This document shows positions 1 to 6,935 of a stretch of 7,057 nt of DNA, piece by piece; the first letter of the stretch is position 1; each line of letters starts with the position of its first letter. The DNA is from an uncultured bacterium. Its GTDB lineage: Bacteria; Bacteroidota; Ignavibacteria; Kapaibacteriales; UBA2268. The notes beneath the pieces are model-generated. The model worked only from the letters and a program-made list of their open reading frames with translations, was not told the origin of the DNA and ran no database searches. The position numbers and the translations under genes were made by a program. The stretch spans positions 1-7,057 of the forward strand of contig CALLXS010000059.1 of NCBI GenBank assembly GCA_937875295.1, read 5' to 3'.

Positions 1-69
1 TTGTTTTAAATTTAGATAAAAATAAATTAAATAGATAAAAAATATTTTAAAAATTTTACGAGGTTAAAA
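1..69 (+). promoter_or_regulatory. AT-rich leader and Shine-Dalgarno-like site of the T9SS protein gene
   Basis: This short upstream stretch is almost entirely A and T. A GAGG at 60-63 lies six bases before the ATG at 70, which supports that start. I could not place a convincing promoter: neither a sigma-A pair nor the Bacteroidota TTG / TAnnTTTG pair is clear, and the start of the untranslated region may lie outside the window. The ribosome-site call is moderate because many Bacteroidota genes do not depend on such sites. Confidence 0.45.
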
Positions 70-3000
70 ATGAAGAAATTCTTCGCACTGATGAGTCTAA
101 TACCAATTTTGGTATTGTTCTCATTTATAGGAACGAATGCTCAAGACTTCTCTACATATATAATGACAGAGAGTATTGAGACATGGGAGCCTATCACAGG
201 TACAATAGCAAATCCTCCAGGATCTAACGATATTGGAATAGATTGGGGTGCAACTAATATACTTCCAATCGGATTTACCTTCCCATTTGATAATAATACA
301 TTTACGCAATTCTCAGTTGATGTAAATGGACACATGAGAGTTGGTAATGTTTTGGTTACTCAAGCACACGGTTTACAACCAACTTGGAACACAACTGGTA
401 TTACGAATACTTTCGCTCCTTTTGCAATGGACGCAGATGCAAATTCTATTAGATACCAAGTGCAGGGGCAACCGGGCAACCGGGTTTTAATTGTACAATG
501 GGACAATTTTAAATATTGGACTAATGCTACCACTGATTTCTCTGTGATGCAGGTGCGTTTATATGAAAATGGAACTATAAAATTCATTTATGGTCCTAAT
601 TTTACATCTATGACAGCAAATTCAACATCTTCGATTTATATTTGCGGTGACGACTTTAATAACAATTTTAAAGGAATAGATTTAGGTAATCCATCTACAG
701 TATGGACAGCAAGAACAACATATCCTCAGACTCAACAAACCAAACGTCAATTTTTACCATCAGGTAAAACTTTTACTTTTACTGGCTACCCACAATTACA
801 AAAATCATTTCCTAGCACAGATGTTATTTATGTATTAAATAATATTTATGGTATTGGTCATGGTCAACAACCTGGCGTGCAATTAAGCAATCATACAGGA
901 ACTTTTGGATTAAATGTATTTTTAAAGATCACAGGTCCTGTAGGATCAAGCAGCTCAAGAGTAGTATATAGAGCTTTAGCTTCTTCTAATCCTACAGATA
1001 GTGTTGTTCCAGTTCCAACACCGCTTCCTAACGATGGAATATATCGTTTCCAACACGCTACAGGCGAAGCAGCAGGCGCAAATGGAGAATTAAATTTAAC
1101 TAATCCAAATTTAGTAGGTGGTTTATATTTAGTCGAAGCTAGGATGGAGATTCCAGCTGTAGGTTATGTACAAGAATTACCACCTTATGAGATTAATTTT
1201 GCATTAGGTAATGATTTAGAGATAACAGCTATTAATCAACCTCGCCCAAATACACGTAGTAAATATCCAGAAGGTATGCGAGTTCCGGTGATTATCACTT
1301 ATAAAAACGTAGGTTTTAATCCTGTAACTAGTTTTAGAGGCAATGTAAAGATTTACTTTGAGAACGAAACTACACCAGTATATGATCAATCAAAAACATT
1401 TGTAGTCGACGCAGACAACATGCCAATTCAAATGGGTCAAGGTCGCGATATAGAGTTTGATGGTTATATGCCAACTCGTGGTTTAGGCAATTACAGAGTA
1501 GTATCTACAGTAGAATTATTAGATCCAGCACCGGATTTAGATTTACGTAATAATGTATATCCACGAGCTGGTCAAGGTCAATATTTCTTTAATATCGCTA
1601 ATGCATTGGATTTAGTAGCAGCAGGAATAAAGACCCCAGCTAGTACTATCCCATTAGGTCGTCCAATAGTTCCTATAGCACAATTAAAGAATTATGGTGT
1701 ATATGATTTATCTAGCCCAGCCGATGCGTTTTTCTTTGTATTGAATTCAGCAGGCGACACAGTATATCAGCGTCATGAGCAAGTAGAAACAGTACCTCAA
1801 GTACCTTATGATGCGATAACTGAAGTAGCTTTTAATGAGAATTTAATAATAGAAGAATCAGGTACTTACACAGCTTATTTAATAGTAACTAGTTTTGAAG
1901 ATGTAGTTCAGACAAATAATACTATTTCCAAGCAATTTAATATAGCACCAGGATTATCTGGTACTTATACAGTTGGTACAGCTAATAGTGGTTCATCTAG
2001 GAACTATGCAACTTTGCCAGCTGCACTTAACGATTTATATTTATATACAATGTCAGGTCCTGTAACTTTAGAGTTAACAGATTTAACTTATGATATAGTA
2101 GCGACACAACCAAATATCCCAGCTTTAGATTTATCTTCAAATATAATAGGTAATTCATCAGCTAGACCATTAACAATTAAGCTTTCGCCAAATATCAGCA
2201 CAAATGATATAGTAAATGTAAATTTAGTAGCAGCAAATGGAGTAGGTATTTTGATGGGTCAAAATACTTATAGCAGTAATAGCAATGCTCCAGTTAATAA
2301 TGCTTATTCTAATGTAAAGAATCGTTATTCTAAAGCAAATGGTTATATAGTTTTTGATGGCGGTTCTAATAAGAACTTACAATTCACAATTACTTCACAG
2401 AATAATTTCCGTACAGTATTTTTATTAGGTCAAGGTGCTTCATATAATACTATCAAGAATGTAAGGTTAAGAGATGGTCTTAACAATCCATCACCTGGTT
2501 TGAATTTACCGACAACATCATTTAATCCTGCTAATAATATATTCAGTTTTGGTTCAAATCAGAATTTCACATCAGGTATTTTAATGCGTAGTATTACCCC
2601 TTATGACCAACAGATCTTTGCAAAAACTAATAATTTAACCAATACTTATTTCATAGATACTTTAGTAAATAAGCACAATTTAATAGATAATAATATAATA
2701 AGTGGTTTTACTTATGGTATTGCTTCTTTAGGTATTGGTGCAATTCAGAAAGATATTCCAATTTATTCTACAAATGATGAAGGCGAGATAGATGTTTCTT
2801 TCCAAAAAGTAATGCAAGATTATTATAATCATAACAATACAATAAGTAACAACTTGATTCAAGGCTCAAAAGTAGCAGGTATTATGTTAGGATTTGAGCA
2901 TAATAGTATCATTAAGAATAATAAGATAGACACAGTATCTAATAATAGCAATGTCAAGAGCTATGGTATTTTATTAGGCAACGAGGTTGTAGGTAACACT

Positions 3001-5700
3001 TTAGGTTATAATAACACTCAGAATCAAATCAATGGTAATGAAATTAGCAATGTAAGAAGTAATGTATCATCAACCGGAATTGGTATAATTCAAAACCGTA
3101 ATGCATACACACTTCCAGGTATGACAGAATTAATAGTTTATCCAAATGTAGTAGATAGAAATATTGTAATAAATAATTCAATTTGGAATATAACTAGTTT
3201 TAATGCCGATGCTAACAAAACAGGAATTAGCTTAATGACAGGTAGAAGTTTAAACGAGCCGACCTCCCCAGCAGTAGCAAAATATCGTACAGTTGGCGAT
3301 GTAATCGCTAATAACACAGTAATTATTCCGAATGATGGTTTATTATCAAATGGAGTAACTAGTGCAATCTTACTTCGCCAGAGCAAATCAACAAAAGTGT
3401 TCAACAATGCACTTTATATAGGCGATGATACTTATGGTACAGGTCGTGGTGCATTACTTAATGTAATTAGCCAATTACCACAGAGCGAAGGTTTATTAAT
3501 AGATCGTAACGTATATTATACAGCTAATTCTTTAAATAACGACTTAGCATTATTTAGAGAAACTAATTCAAGCGACGTAGTTTTCCCAGAGACAGGAATT
3601 CTCAATGAATATAAGACTTTAGATCAATGGCAAAATTGGACTTCAATGGATACTTATTCATATTGGTATGATTTTACTGGTGAAATATTGCTTAACCGCA
3701 ATAAATTAATTATTAATAATGTACCGGATTATCCAATAAATTCAAAATTGAATAATACAGGTTATAAATACAATGAAATCATTCTTGACCAAAACACCTT
3801 ATTATCAGATATAGTATCGGGCACCGATATTTCTGGTACAATTCGTGGTGTAGCAGATTCTCGTTATGATATAGGTTCTATAGAGTTTGTAGGTAGAGCA
3901 TTTTTACGTGATTTTGAAGTAGTTAAGATTGTTTCCCCTAGCTCATATAAATCCTTTAATGGAGAATTTAGTGATGTAAATTATGTAATGACTAAAGCTC
4001 CAGTAAATGTAAAGGCATTAATCCGTAATAACGGTAATATGGTAGGTACTAATATTTTAGTAAAAGCAGTAATTAGCCGCGAATTTGCCGATGGTAATTG
4101 GGATAGTGTAATAGTAAATCCTGAGTATCCAACAGGTGGCACAATATCTAATTCCGAGACATATTATACTTATGTAGATGTAGGCTCTTATACAAGTGCT
4201 ATAGCAGACTTTAATATTGGCAATCCTAATTTAACTCCAGTATTTGTCCCTCATACATATTATGAAACACGTTCATACAACGTTCCATCAAAATTTGCAG
4301 AGATGGCAACTACAGTTACTCCACGCTACAAAATTGAAGTTTCAATAGTAGATGATTTAGACCAAGAAATTTCTAATAATATGACTAGCAATTACTATCG
4401 TTTCTTTATCAAGAAATCTAATTTAGATTTAATGTTAAGTGGCGAGAATGTAAATTATGATAAATCACTTTCAAATATTTCAACAGATGCTAATTATTTA
4501 GATAAATTAGCAGGTCGTTTGAATTATGACAGCTTAAAGACTTCTTTCAATCGTTTAGGTTGGAGACAAGTAATAGGTATAGAGAATCCATATTATCATT
4601 TTGATGTATTAGATAGGAAATCTTGGGAATTACGTTCAATAGATTATACTTTGTATAATACTTTATTCTGGTCAGATGGCGATGATAAATCATTAGAGCG
4701 TACTCAAGAATATGATTTGCGTAAATTTGCAGATAATTTAAATCAAGAATCTAATTGGAATTATAAGAAATCCTTGATAGTAGCTAGCCAAGAATTTTTA
4801 CGTAGCAATACAGCTAGACTTAATTTCTTAGAGACTTATATCAAAGCTTCACCACTTTCACCAAATAATCCATTAGGCGCAGGCGTATCTTATGATGGCA
4901 TGAATTTACGAGGCAATTCAATTTTAATGAATTACTTAATTCCAGTTAAGAAGACATTGTTCTCATTGACAGATGGCGTAGATATATTTGCAGATCAAGA
5001 ACCATATCCAGCTTTAATGACATTAAATTATGGTGGCGATGGTGTAACAGCACCAGCAACTTATTACCGTAACCGCTTAGCAGGTTTAGTAGATTCATCA
5101 GCCGGCGTTACAACATTTAGTTTAGTACGTAACGTAGTTTATTTAGGTCAAGATTGGCGTCATTTTGGCAATATTGACCAAGTAATTCGTGGAATCAATG
5201 ATTTCAATGCTAAACACGGTAGCGATATTACACCGGTAGAATTAGTAGATTTCGAAGCAATAGATAGAAATAAGAATGTCGAGCTCAGCTGGGCAACAGC
5301 TTCCGAGCTTAATTCTAAGGAATTTGAGATAGAGAAAGCTACTCTTAATGAATCAGGCAAGAGCTCATTTGTAAAAATAGCAACCGAGCCAGCATCTGGT
5401 AAGAGCAATTCAATTAAGACTTATGGACCAATCATTGATAATGATGTAAATTATGGCAATACTTATGTATATAGATTACGTAGTATAGACTTAAATGGCG
5501 AATCTTCATTATCTAACGAAGTAGAGGTTTCCATAGATAACTTCTTTGGAGTATCTCCTAATCCTGCATCGAGCAAAGCAACTTATTCATTTAGCATAGG
5601 CGACAATAAATTTGCTACAATAGAATTATATAATGTAGCAGGTCAAATGGTTAAATCAATATTTGCCGGAAGTGCAAAATCAAGTCCAAACTTTTTATAG
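70..5700 (+). CDS. Giant secreted beta-helix surface protein with truncated T9SS type A sorting domain
   Basis: This 1876-residue reading frame looks like a secreted or surface-anchored protein of the type IX secretion system. Residues 1-24 form a Sec signal peptide (KK, hydrophobic core, cleavage after TNA). Residues 25-240 resemble the N-terminal beta-sandwich modules with a GFTFPF motif and VNGHMRVG that are common in FCB-group exported proteins. CARDB-like Ig-type domains lie near 380-510, 511-627 and 1275-1430. An LSGTYTVG lead-in near 629 opens a right-handed parallel beta-helix (about 758-1150) rich in NNxI turns, and the unit closes with DIGSIEF at 1267-1273. Residues about 1433-1715 resemble a class I amidotransferase/C25-like fold (LFWSDGDD at 1532-1539). 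A PVELVDFEA fibronectin-like domain starts at 1722, and the sorting domain starts at FGVSPNP (1826-1832). I see one cysteine (C192), so a cysteine protease is unlikely. The last nine or so residues are foreign: they read antisense azlC DNA, so the natural C-terminus is missing. The substrate or adhesion target is unknown. Confidence 0.9.
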   Translation: MKKFFALMSLIPILVLFSFIGTNAQDFSTYIMTESIETWEPITGTIANPPGSNDIGIDWGATNILPIGFTFPFDNNTFTQFSVDVNGHMRVGNVLVTQAHGLQPTWNTTGITNTFAPFAMDADANSIRYQVQGQPGNRVLIVQWDNFKYWTNATTDFSVMQVRLYENGTIKFIYGPNFTSMTANSTSSIYICGDDFNNNFKGIDLGNPSTVWTARTTYPQTQQTKRQFLPSGKTFTFTGYPQLQKSFPSTDVIYVLNNIYGIGHGQQPGVQLSNHTGTFGLNVFLKITGPVGSSSSRVVYRALASSNPTDSVVPVPTPLPNDGIYRFQHATGEAAGANGELNLTNPNLVGGLYLVEARMEIPAVGYVQELPPYEINFALGNDLEITAINQPRPNTRSKYPEGMRVPVIITYKNVGFNPVTSFRGNVKIYFENETTPVYDQSKTFVVDADNMPIQMGQGRDIEFDGYMPTRGLGNYRVVSTVELLDPAPDLDLRNNVYPRAGQGQYFFNIANALDLVAAGIKTPASTIPLGRPIVPIAQLKNYGVYDLSSPADAFFFVLNSAGDTVYQRHEQVETVPQVPYDAITEVAFNENLIIEESGTYTAYLIVTSFEDVVQTNNTISKQFNIAPGLSGTYTVGTANSGSSRNYATLPAALNDLYLYTMSGPVTLELTDLTYDIVATQPNIPALDLSSNIIGNSSARPLTIKLSPNISTNDIVNVNLVAANGVGILMGQNTYSSNSNAPVNNAYSNVKNRYSKANGYIVFDGGSNKNLQFTITSQNNFRTVFLLGQGASYNTIKNVRLRDGLNNPSPGLNLPTTSFNPANNIFSFGSNQNFTSGILMRSITPYDQQIFAKTNNLTNTYFIDTLVNKHNLIDNNIISGFTYGIASLGIGAIQKDIPIYSTNDEGEIDVSFQKVMQDYYNHNNTISNNLIQGSKVAGIMLGFEHNSIIKNNKIDTVSNNSNVKSYGILLGNEVVGNTLGYNNTQNQINGNEISNVRSNVSSTGIGIIQNRNAYTLPGMTELIVYPNVVDRNIVINNSIWNITSFNADANKTGISLMTGRSLNEPTSPAVAKYRTVGDVIANNTVIIPNDGLLSNGVTSAILLRQSKSTKVFNNALYIGDDTYGTGRGALLNVISQLPQSEGLLIDRNVYYTANSLNNDLALFRETNSSDVVFPETGILNEYKTLDQWQNWTSMDTYSYWYDFTGEILLNRNKLIINNVPDYPINSKLNNTGYKYNEIILDQNTLLSDIVSGTDISGTIRGVADSRYDIGSIEFVGRAFLRDFEVVKIVSPSSYKSFNGEFSDVNYVMTKAPVNVKALIRNNGNMVGTNILVKAVISREFADGNWDSVIVNPEYPTGGTISNSETYYTYVDVGSYTSAIADFNIGNPNLTPVFVPHTYYETRSYNVPSKFAEMATTVTPRYKIEVSIVDDLDQEISNNMTSNYYRFFIKKSNLDLMLSGENVNYDKSLSNISTDANYLDKLAGRLNYDSLKTSFNRLGWRQVIGIENPYYHFDVLDRKSWELRSIDYTLYNTLFWSDGDDKSLERTQEYDLRKFADNLNQESNWNYKKSLIVASQEFLRSNTARLNFLETYIKASPLSPNNPLGAGVSYDGMNLRGNSILMNYLIPVKKTLFSLTDGVDIFADQEPYPALMTLNYGGDGVTAPATYYRNRLAGLVDSSAGVTTFSLVRNVVYLGQDWRHFGNIDQVIRGINDFNAKHGSDITPVELVDFEAIDRNKNVELSWATASELNSKEFEIEKATLNESGKSSFVKIATEPASGKSNSIKTYGPIIDNDVNYGNTYVYRLRSIDLNGESSLSNEVEVSIDNFFGVSPNPASSKATYSFSIGDNKFATIELYNVAGQMVKSIFAGSAKSSPNFL
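5548..5667 (+). other. T9SS type A C-terminal sorting domain, truncated
   Basis: The hallmark start (VSPNPASSK) and the middle motif (LYNVAGQMVKSI) of the type A sorting signal are present. This domain is usually about 70-80 residues long and ends in further beta strands. Here only about 40 residues are native before the reading frame runs into azlC sequence. The final strands needed for recognition by the T9SS are missing, so the protein as written would probably not be exported correctly. The domain identity is firm; the exact last native base is not. Confidence 0.85.
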
Positions 5701-6194
5701 TCATATATCAAGCTGCTAAAGCATGCCCCAATAAAAGTTGCAAAGATCCAGTTTATATAGGCTGTCAAATTTATTCCCATCATCCACTTGTAATCTATTT
5801 TATCTTCACTATTTGCCTTTGACGAAGCAAGTGCAAAAGTTTCATCCGTTAAAAGTACACCTACCGTAAAATTTTTAAAAAGCGAATTTTTACTAAAATA
5901 AGGTGCTATGGATGCACTCATCAAAAGATGTCTTAAATTCACTAAAAATACAGTCAAGACTACACCTGGAACTGATACTGATGACAGTATCATTCCTGCA
6001 GCAGCAAACTGAGATGAACCTGCATATATGAAAGTACTCATAGCTACTGTTTCTGAGATAGTCATGCCACAGGATTTACTCACTACCCCACAGGCAAATC
6101 CTATGCTCAAATATCCAAACAAAGTTGGAATACAGTCTATTGCCCCACTTATAAAAGAATTTTTGTTTGCGTAAGTTGTATTTTGTTCAGCCAT
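5643..6194 (-). CDS. azlC: AzlC family branched-chain amino acid exporter large subunit, C-terminally truncated
   Basis: AzlC (YgaZ-like) is the large inner-membrane subunit that exports branched-chain amino acids and analogues together with the small AzlD subunit. Family marks are visible in order: the hydrophobic P23-V38 segment, the STFIYAGSSQFAAAGM motif (53-68), NLRHLLMSASIAPYF (86-100), LLTDETFALA (114-123), a membrane stretch with NW at 148-149, and FGLDFALPA (169-177). The family is usually about 230-240 residues, but this frame has 183. Only residues 1 to about 177 are native. NIDLTI and the stop come from antisense DNA of the T9SS gene, so about a quarter of the protein is missing. 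The start is supported by AGGGGG five bases upstream. azlD, normally just downstream, is absent because of the junction. The gene diverges from the XRE-cupin regulator at 6321. Confidence 0.9.
   Translation of the reverse strand: MAEQNTTYANKNSFISGAIDCIPTLFGYLSIGFACGVVSKSCGMTISETVAMSTFIYAGSSQFAAAGMILSSVSVPGVVLTVFLVNLRHLLMSASIAPYFSKNSLFKNFTVGVLLTDETFALASSKANSEDKIDYKWMMGINLTAYINWIFATFIGACFSSLIYDYKKFGLDFALPANIDLTI
5661..5672. other. Chimeric junction between two unrelated genomes
   Basis: On the plus strand the T9SS sorting domain keeps family-like sequence up to GQMVKSI (codons ending at 5661). On the minus strand the AzlC protein keeps family-like sequence down to FGLDFALPA (ending at 5664). 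Both homologies therefore break within about ten bases, in the middle of both genes. No transposase, inverted repeat, integrase or tRNA is present. The shared bases around TTGCCGGA may be a short microhomology. An assembly, library or amplification chimera is the likeliest cause; a real rearrangement cannot be excluded from the sequence alone. Confidence 0.85.
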
Positions 6195-6199
6195 TTTTG

Positions 6200-6205
6200 C
6201 CCCCT
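6200..6205 (-). promoter_or_regulatory. Shine-Dalgarno site of azlC
   Basis: On the minus strand AGGGGG lies five bases before the ATG at 6194. Such a strong purine-rich site is typical of Firmicutes and fixes the azlC start. Confidence 0.8.
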
Positions 6206-6210
6206 AAATA

Positions 6211-6260
6211 TTTCATAATTCTATTGTGTATGTTATAATATAGTTATCGTACGTTATAAT
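6211..6260 (+). promoter_or_regulatory. Candidate promoters for the XRE-cupin regulator
   Basis: Two perfect TATAAT -10 boxes lie on the plus strand at 6234-6239 and 6255-6260, each inside an operator-like repeat. The first has a weak -35 match, TTTCAT (6211-6216), at 17 bases. The second has TTATAA (6233-6238) at 16 bases. Neither -35 is good, so I cannot choose between them. If either is used, a repressor bound to the repeats would cover the -10 box, which points to autoregulation. Confidence 0.35.
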
Positions 6261-6300
6261 GCAATTTGATATACTATATTTATACAACTGTACGTTATAT
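6228..6300. repeat. Three phased direct repeats GTAYGTTATAW, candidate operator
   Basis: The copies are GTATGTTATAA (6228-6238), GTACGTTATAA (6249-6259) and GTACGTTATAT (6290-6300). Their starts are 21 and 41 bases apart, close to two and four helical turns, so they face the same side of the DNA. An extra GTTAT at 6243 keeps the same roughly 10.5-base phase. The repeats lie only in the divergent promoter region and overlap promoter elements of both genes. The encoded XRE-cupin protein is the obvious candidate binder; that is inferred from position. The copies are not individually palindromic. Confidence 0.6.
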
Positions 6301-6307
6301 TTGTCAA
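6279..6307 (-). promoter_or_regulatory. Sigma-A type promoter for azlC
   Basis: On the minus strand there is a perfect -35 box TTGACA (6302-6307), a 17-base spacer and a -10 box TATAAA (6279-6284, five of six consensus bases). Transcription would start near 6272, leaving a leader of roughly 78 bases before the azlC ATG, too short for a T-box riboswitch. The spacer holds one copy of the GTAYGTTATAW repeat (6290-6300), so a protein bound there should block this promoter. The -35 box abuts the Shine-Dalgarno site of the divergent regulator gene. Confidence 0.75.
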
Positions 6308-6313
6308 GAGGTG
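6307..6313 (+). promoter_or_regulatory. Shine-Dalgarno site of the XRE-cupin gene
   Basis: AGAGGTG lies seven bases before the ATG at 6321 and supports that start. It overlaps by one base the -35 box of the divergent azlC promoter. Confidence 0.75.
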
Positions 6314-6320
6314 AAATAAA

Positions 6321-6881
6321 ATGGATTTAAATAATATAATTGGTTCAAATCTCAAGAAACTTAGAAGTGATAAAAAGCTTAGTTTAAGTAATCTTTCTGA
6401 ACTCTCAGGTGTTAGTAAAGTTATGATAGGTCAAATAGAAAGGGGCCAGTCAAATCCAACTATAAATACAATATGGAAATTGGCAAATGGTCTTAAAGTT
6501 CCCTATACGGCACTTATAGATCAGCCTAAAAGTAAAACTACTTTAATAAAAAAAGATGATACCATAAGGCAATGTAGTGAAGATGGTAAGTATAGAGTTT
6601 ACTGTCATTTTTCTACTCAAAGCGAAAGAAATTTTGAACTGTTTACAGTTGAATTAGATGTGAAAAGTTCATATACTTCAAATTCTCACGGTGAAAATGA
6701 ATATGAGTACATTCTGGTTTTTGATGGAGAGCTTACTCTTGAAACAGACAATAAAACATATGTTTTAAGTCCAGGGGATTCGATTTCATTTGATGCCTCT
6801 AAAACCCATACATATATAAATGACTCAAATGAAATGATTAAAATGGCCATCTTAAATTATTATCCAATGAATCTTAAATAA
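6321..6881 (+). CDS. XRE family transcriptional regulator with C-terminal cupin domain
   Basis: This 186-residue cytoplasmic protein matches the common XRE-cupin regulator layout in length and order. Residues 6-66 are the DNA-binding HTH domain: LSNLSELSGVSKVMIGQIERG (22-42) spans both helices of the HTH, and NPTINTIWKLANGL (45-58) follows. Residues about 100-183 form a small beta-barrel cupin. H123 and E127 fall where the first cupin motif sits, and PGDSISFDASKTH (151-163) is the second motif, keeping H163 as a possible ligand or metal residue. The usual HxH is reduced to one histidine, as is common in regulatory cupins. Regulators of this kind often flank azlCD transporters. Divergent transcription from azlC and repeats in the shared promoter region suggest it controls that gene and itself. 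Repressor or activator, and the effector molecule, cannot be told from sequence; an amino acid is an inference from the neighbour. The frame is intact. Confidence 0.9.
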   Translation: MDLNNIIGSNLKKLRSDKKLSLSNLSELSGVSKVMIGQIERGQSNPTINTIWKLANGLKVPYTALIDQPKSKTTLIKKDDTIRQCSEDGKYRVYCHFSTQSERNFELFTVELDVKSSYTSNSHGENEYEYILVFDGELTLETDNKTYVLSPGDSISFDASKTHTYINDSNEMIKMAILNYYPMNLK

Positions 6882-6892
6882 CTATTTGCCAT

Positions 6893-6935
6893 AATTTAAA
6901 GCAGGTAACCTTAACAAAGTCACCTGCTTTAAATT
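6893..6935. terminator. Probable bidirectional rho-independent terminator
   Basis: A perfect 14-bp inverted repeat (left arm 6893-6906, right arm 6922-6935) with AGCAGGT / ACCTGCT at its core encloses a 15-base loop that can pair two further bases past one mismatch. The AT-rich outer stem gives short U-runs in both directions. It lies 11 bases after the stop of the regulator gene and directly abuts the stop of the convergent gene at 6936, so it probably ends both transcripts. Confidence 0.8.

Noticed and set aside
3138..3407. Minus-strand open frame inside the T9SS gene
   Set aside because: It is antisense to the beta-helix coding region, has no convincing ribosome site and shows no recognisable domain. 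The other short minus-strand frames at 121-587 and 5160-5408 were dropped for the same reason.
2600..3550. Asn-rich repeating stretch as a possible tandem DNA repeat or CRISPR-like array
   Set aside because: The periodicity is at the protein level (beta-helix turns with NNxI motifs). The DNA has no regular repeat unit or spacer structure.
5643..5700. Overlapping convergent 3' ends of the T9SS protein gene and azlC as a genuine gene overlap
   Set aside because: Each overlapping tail is just the antisense of the other gene's conserved coding sequence. The overlap is a product of the junction, not an evolved arrangement.
5600..5740. Phase-variable inversion or site-specific recombination joining the two genes
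   Set aside because: No inverted repeats, recombinase gene or attachment-like site is present, and the two sides appear to come from different phyla.
6248..6253. CGTACG palindrome as a classical dyad operator
   Set aside because: The flanks are direct (TTAT on both sides), not inverted, so the six-base palindrome does not extend. The direct-repeat reading explains more of the region.
6195..6272. Riboswitch or T-box in the azlC leader
   Set aside because: The leader is only about 78 bases, has no stable hairpin or terminator that I can see, and lacks the T-box core sequence.
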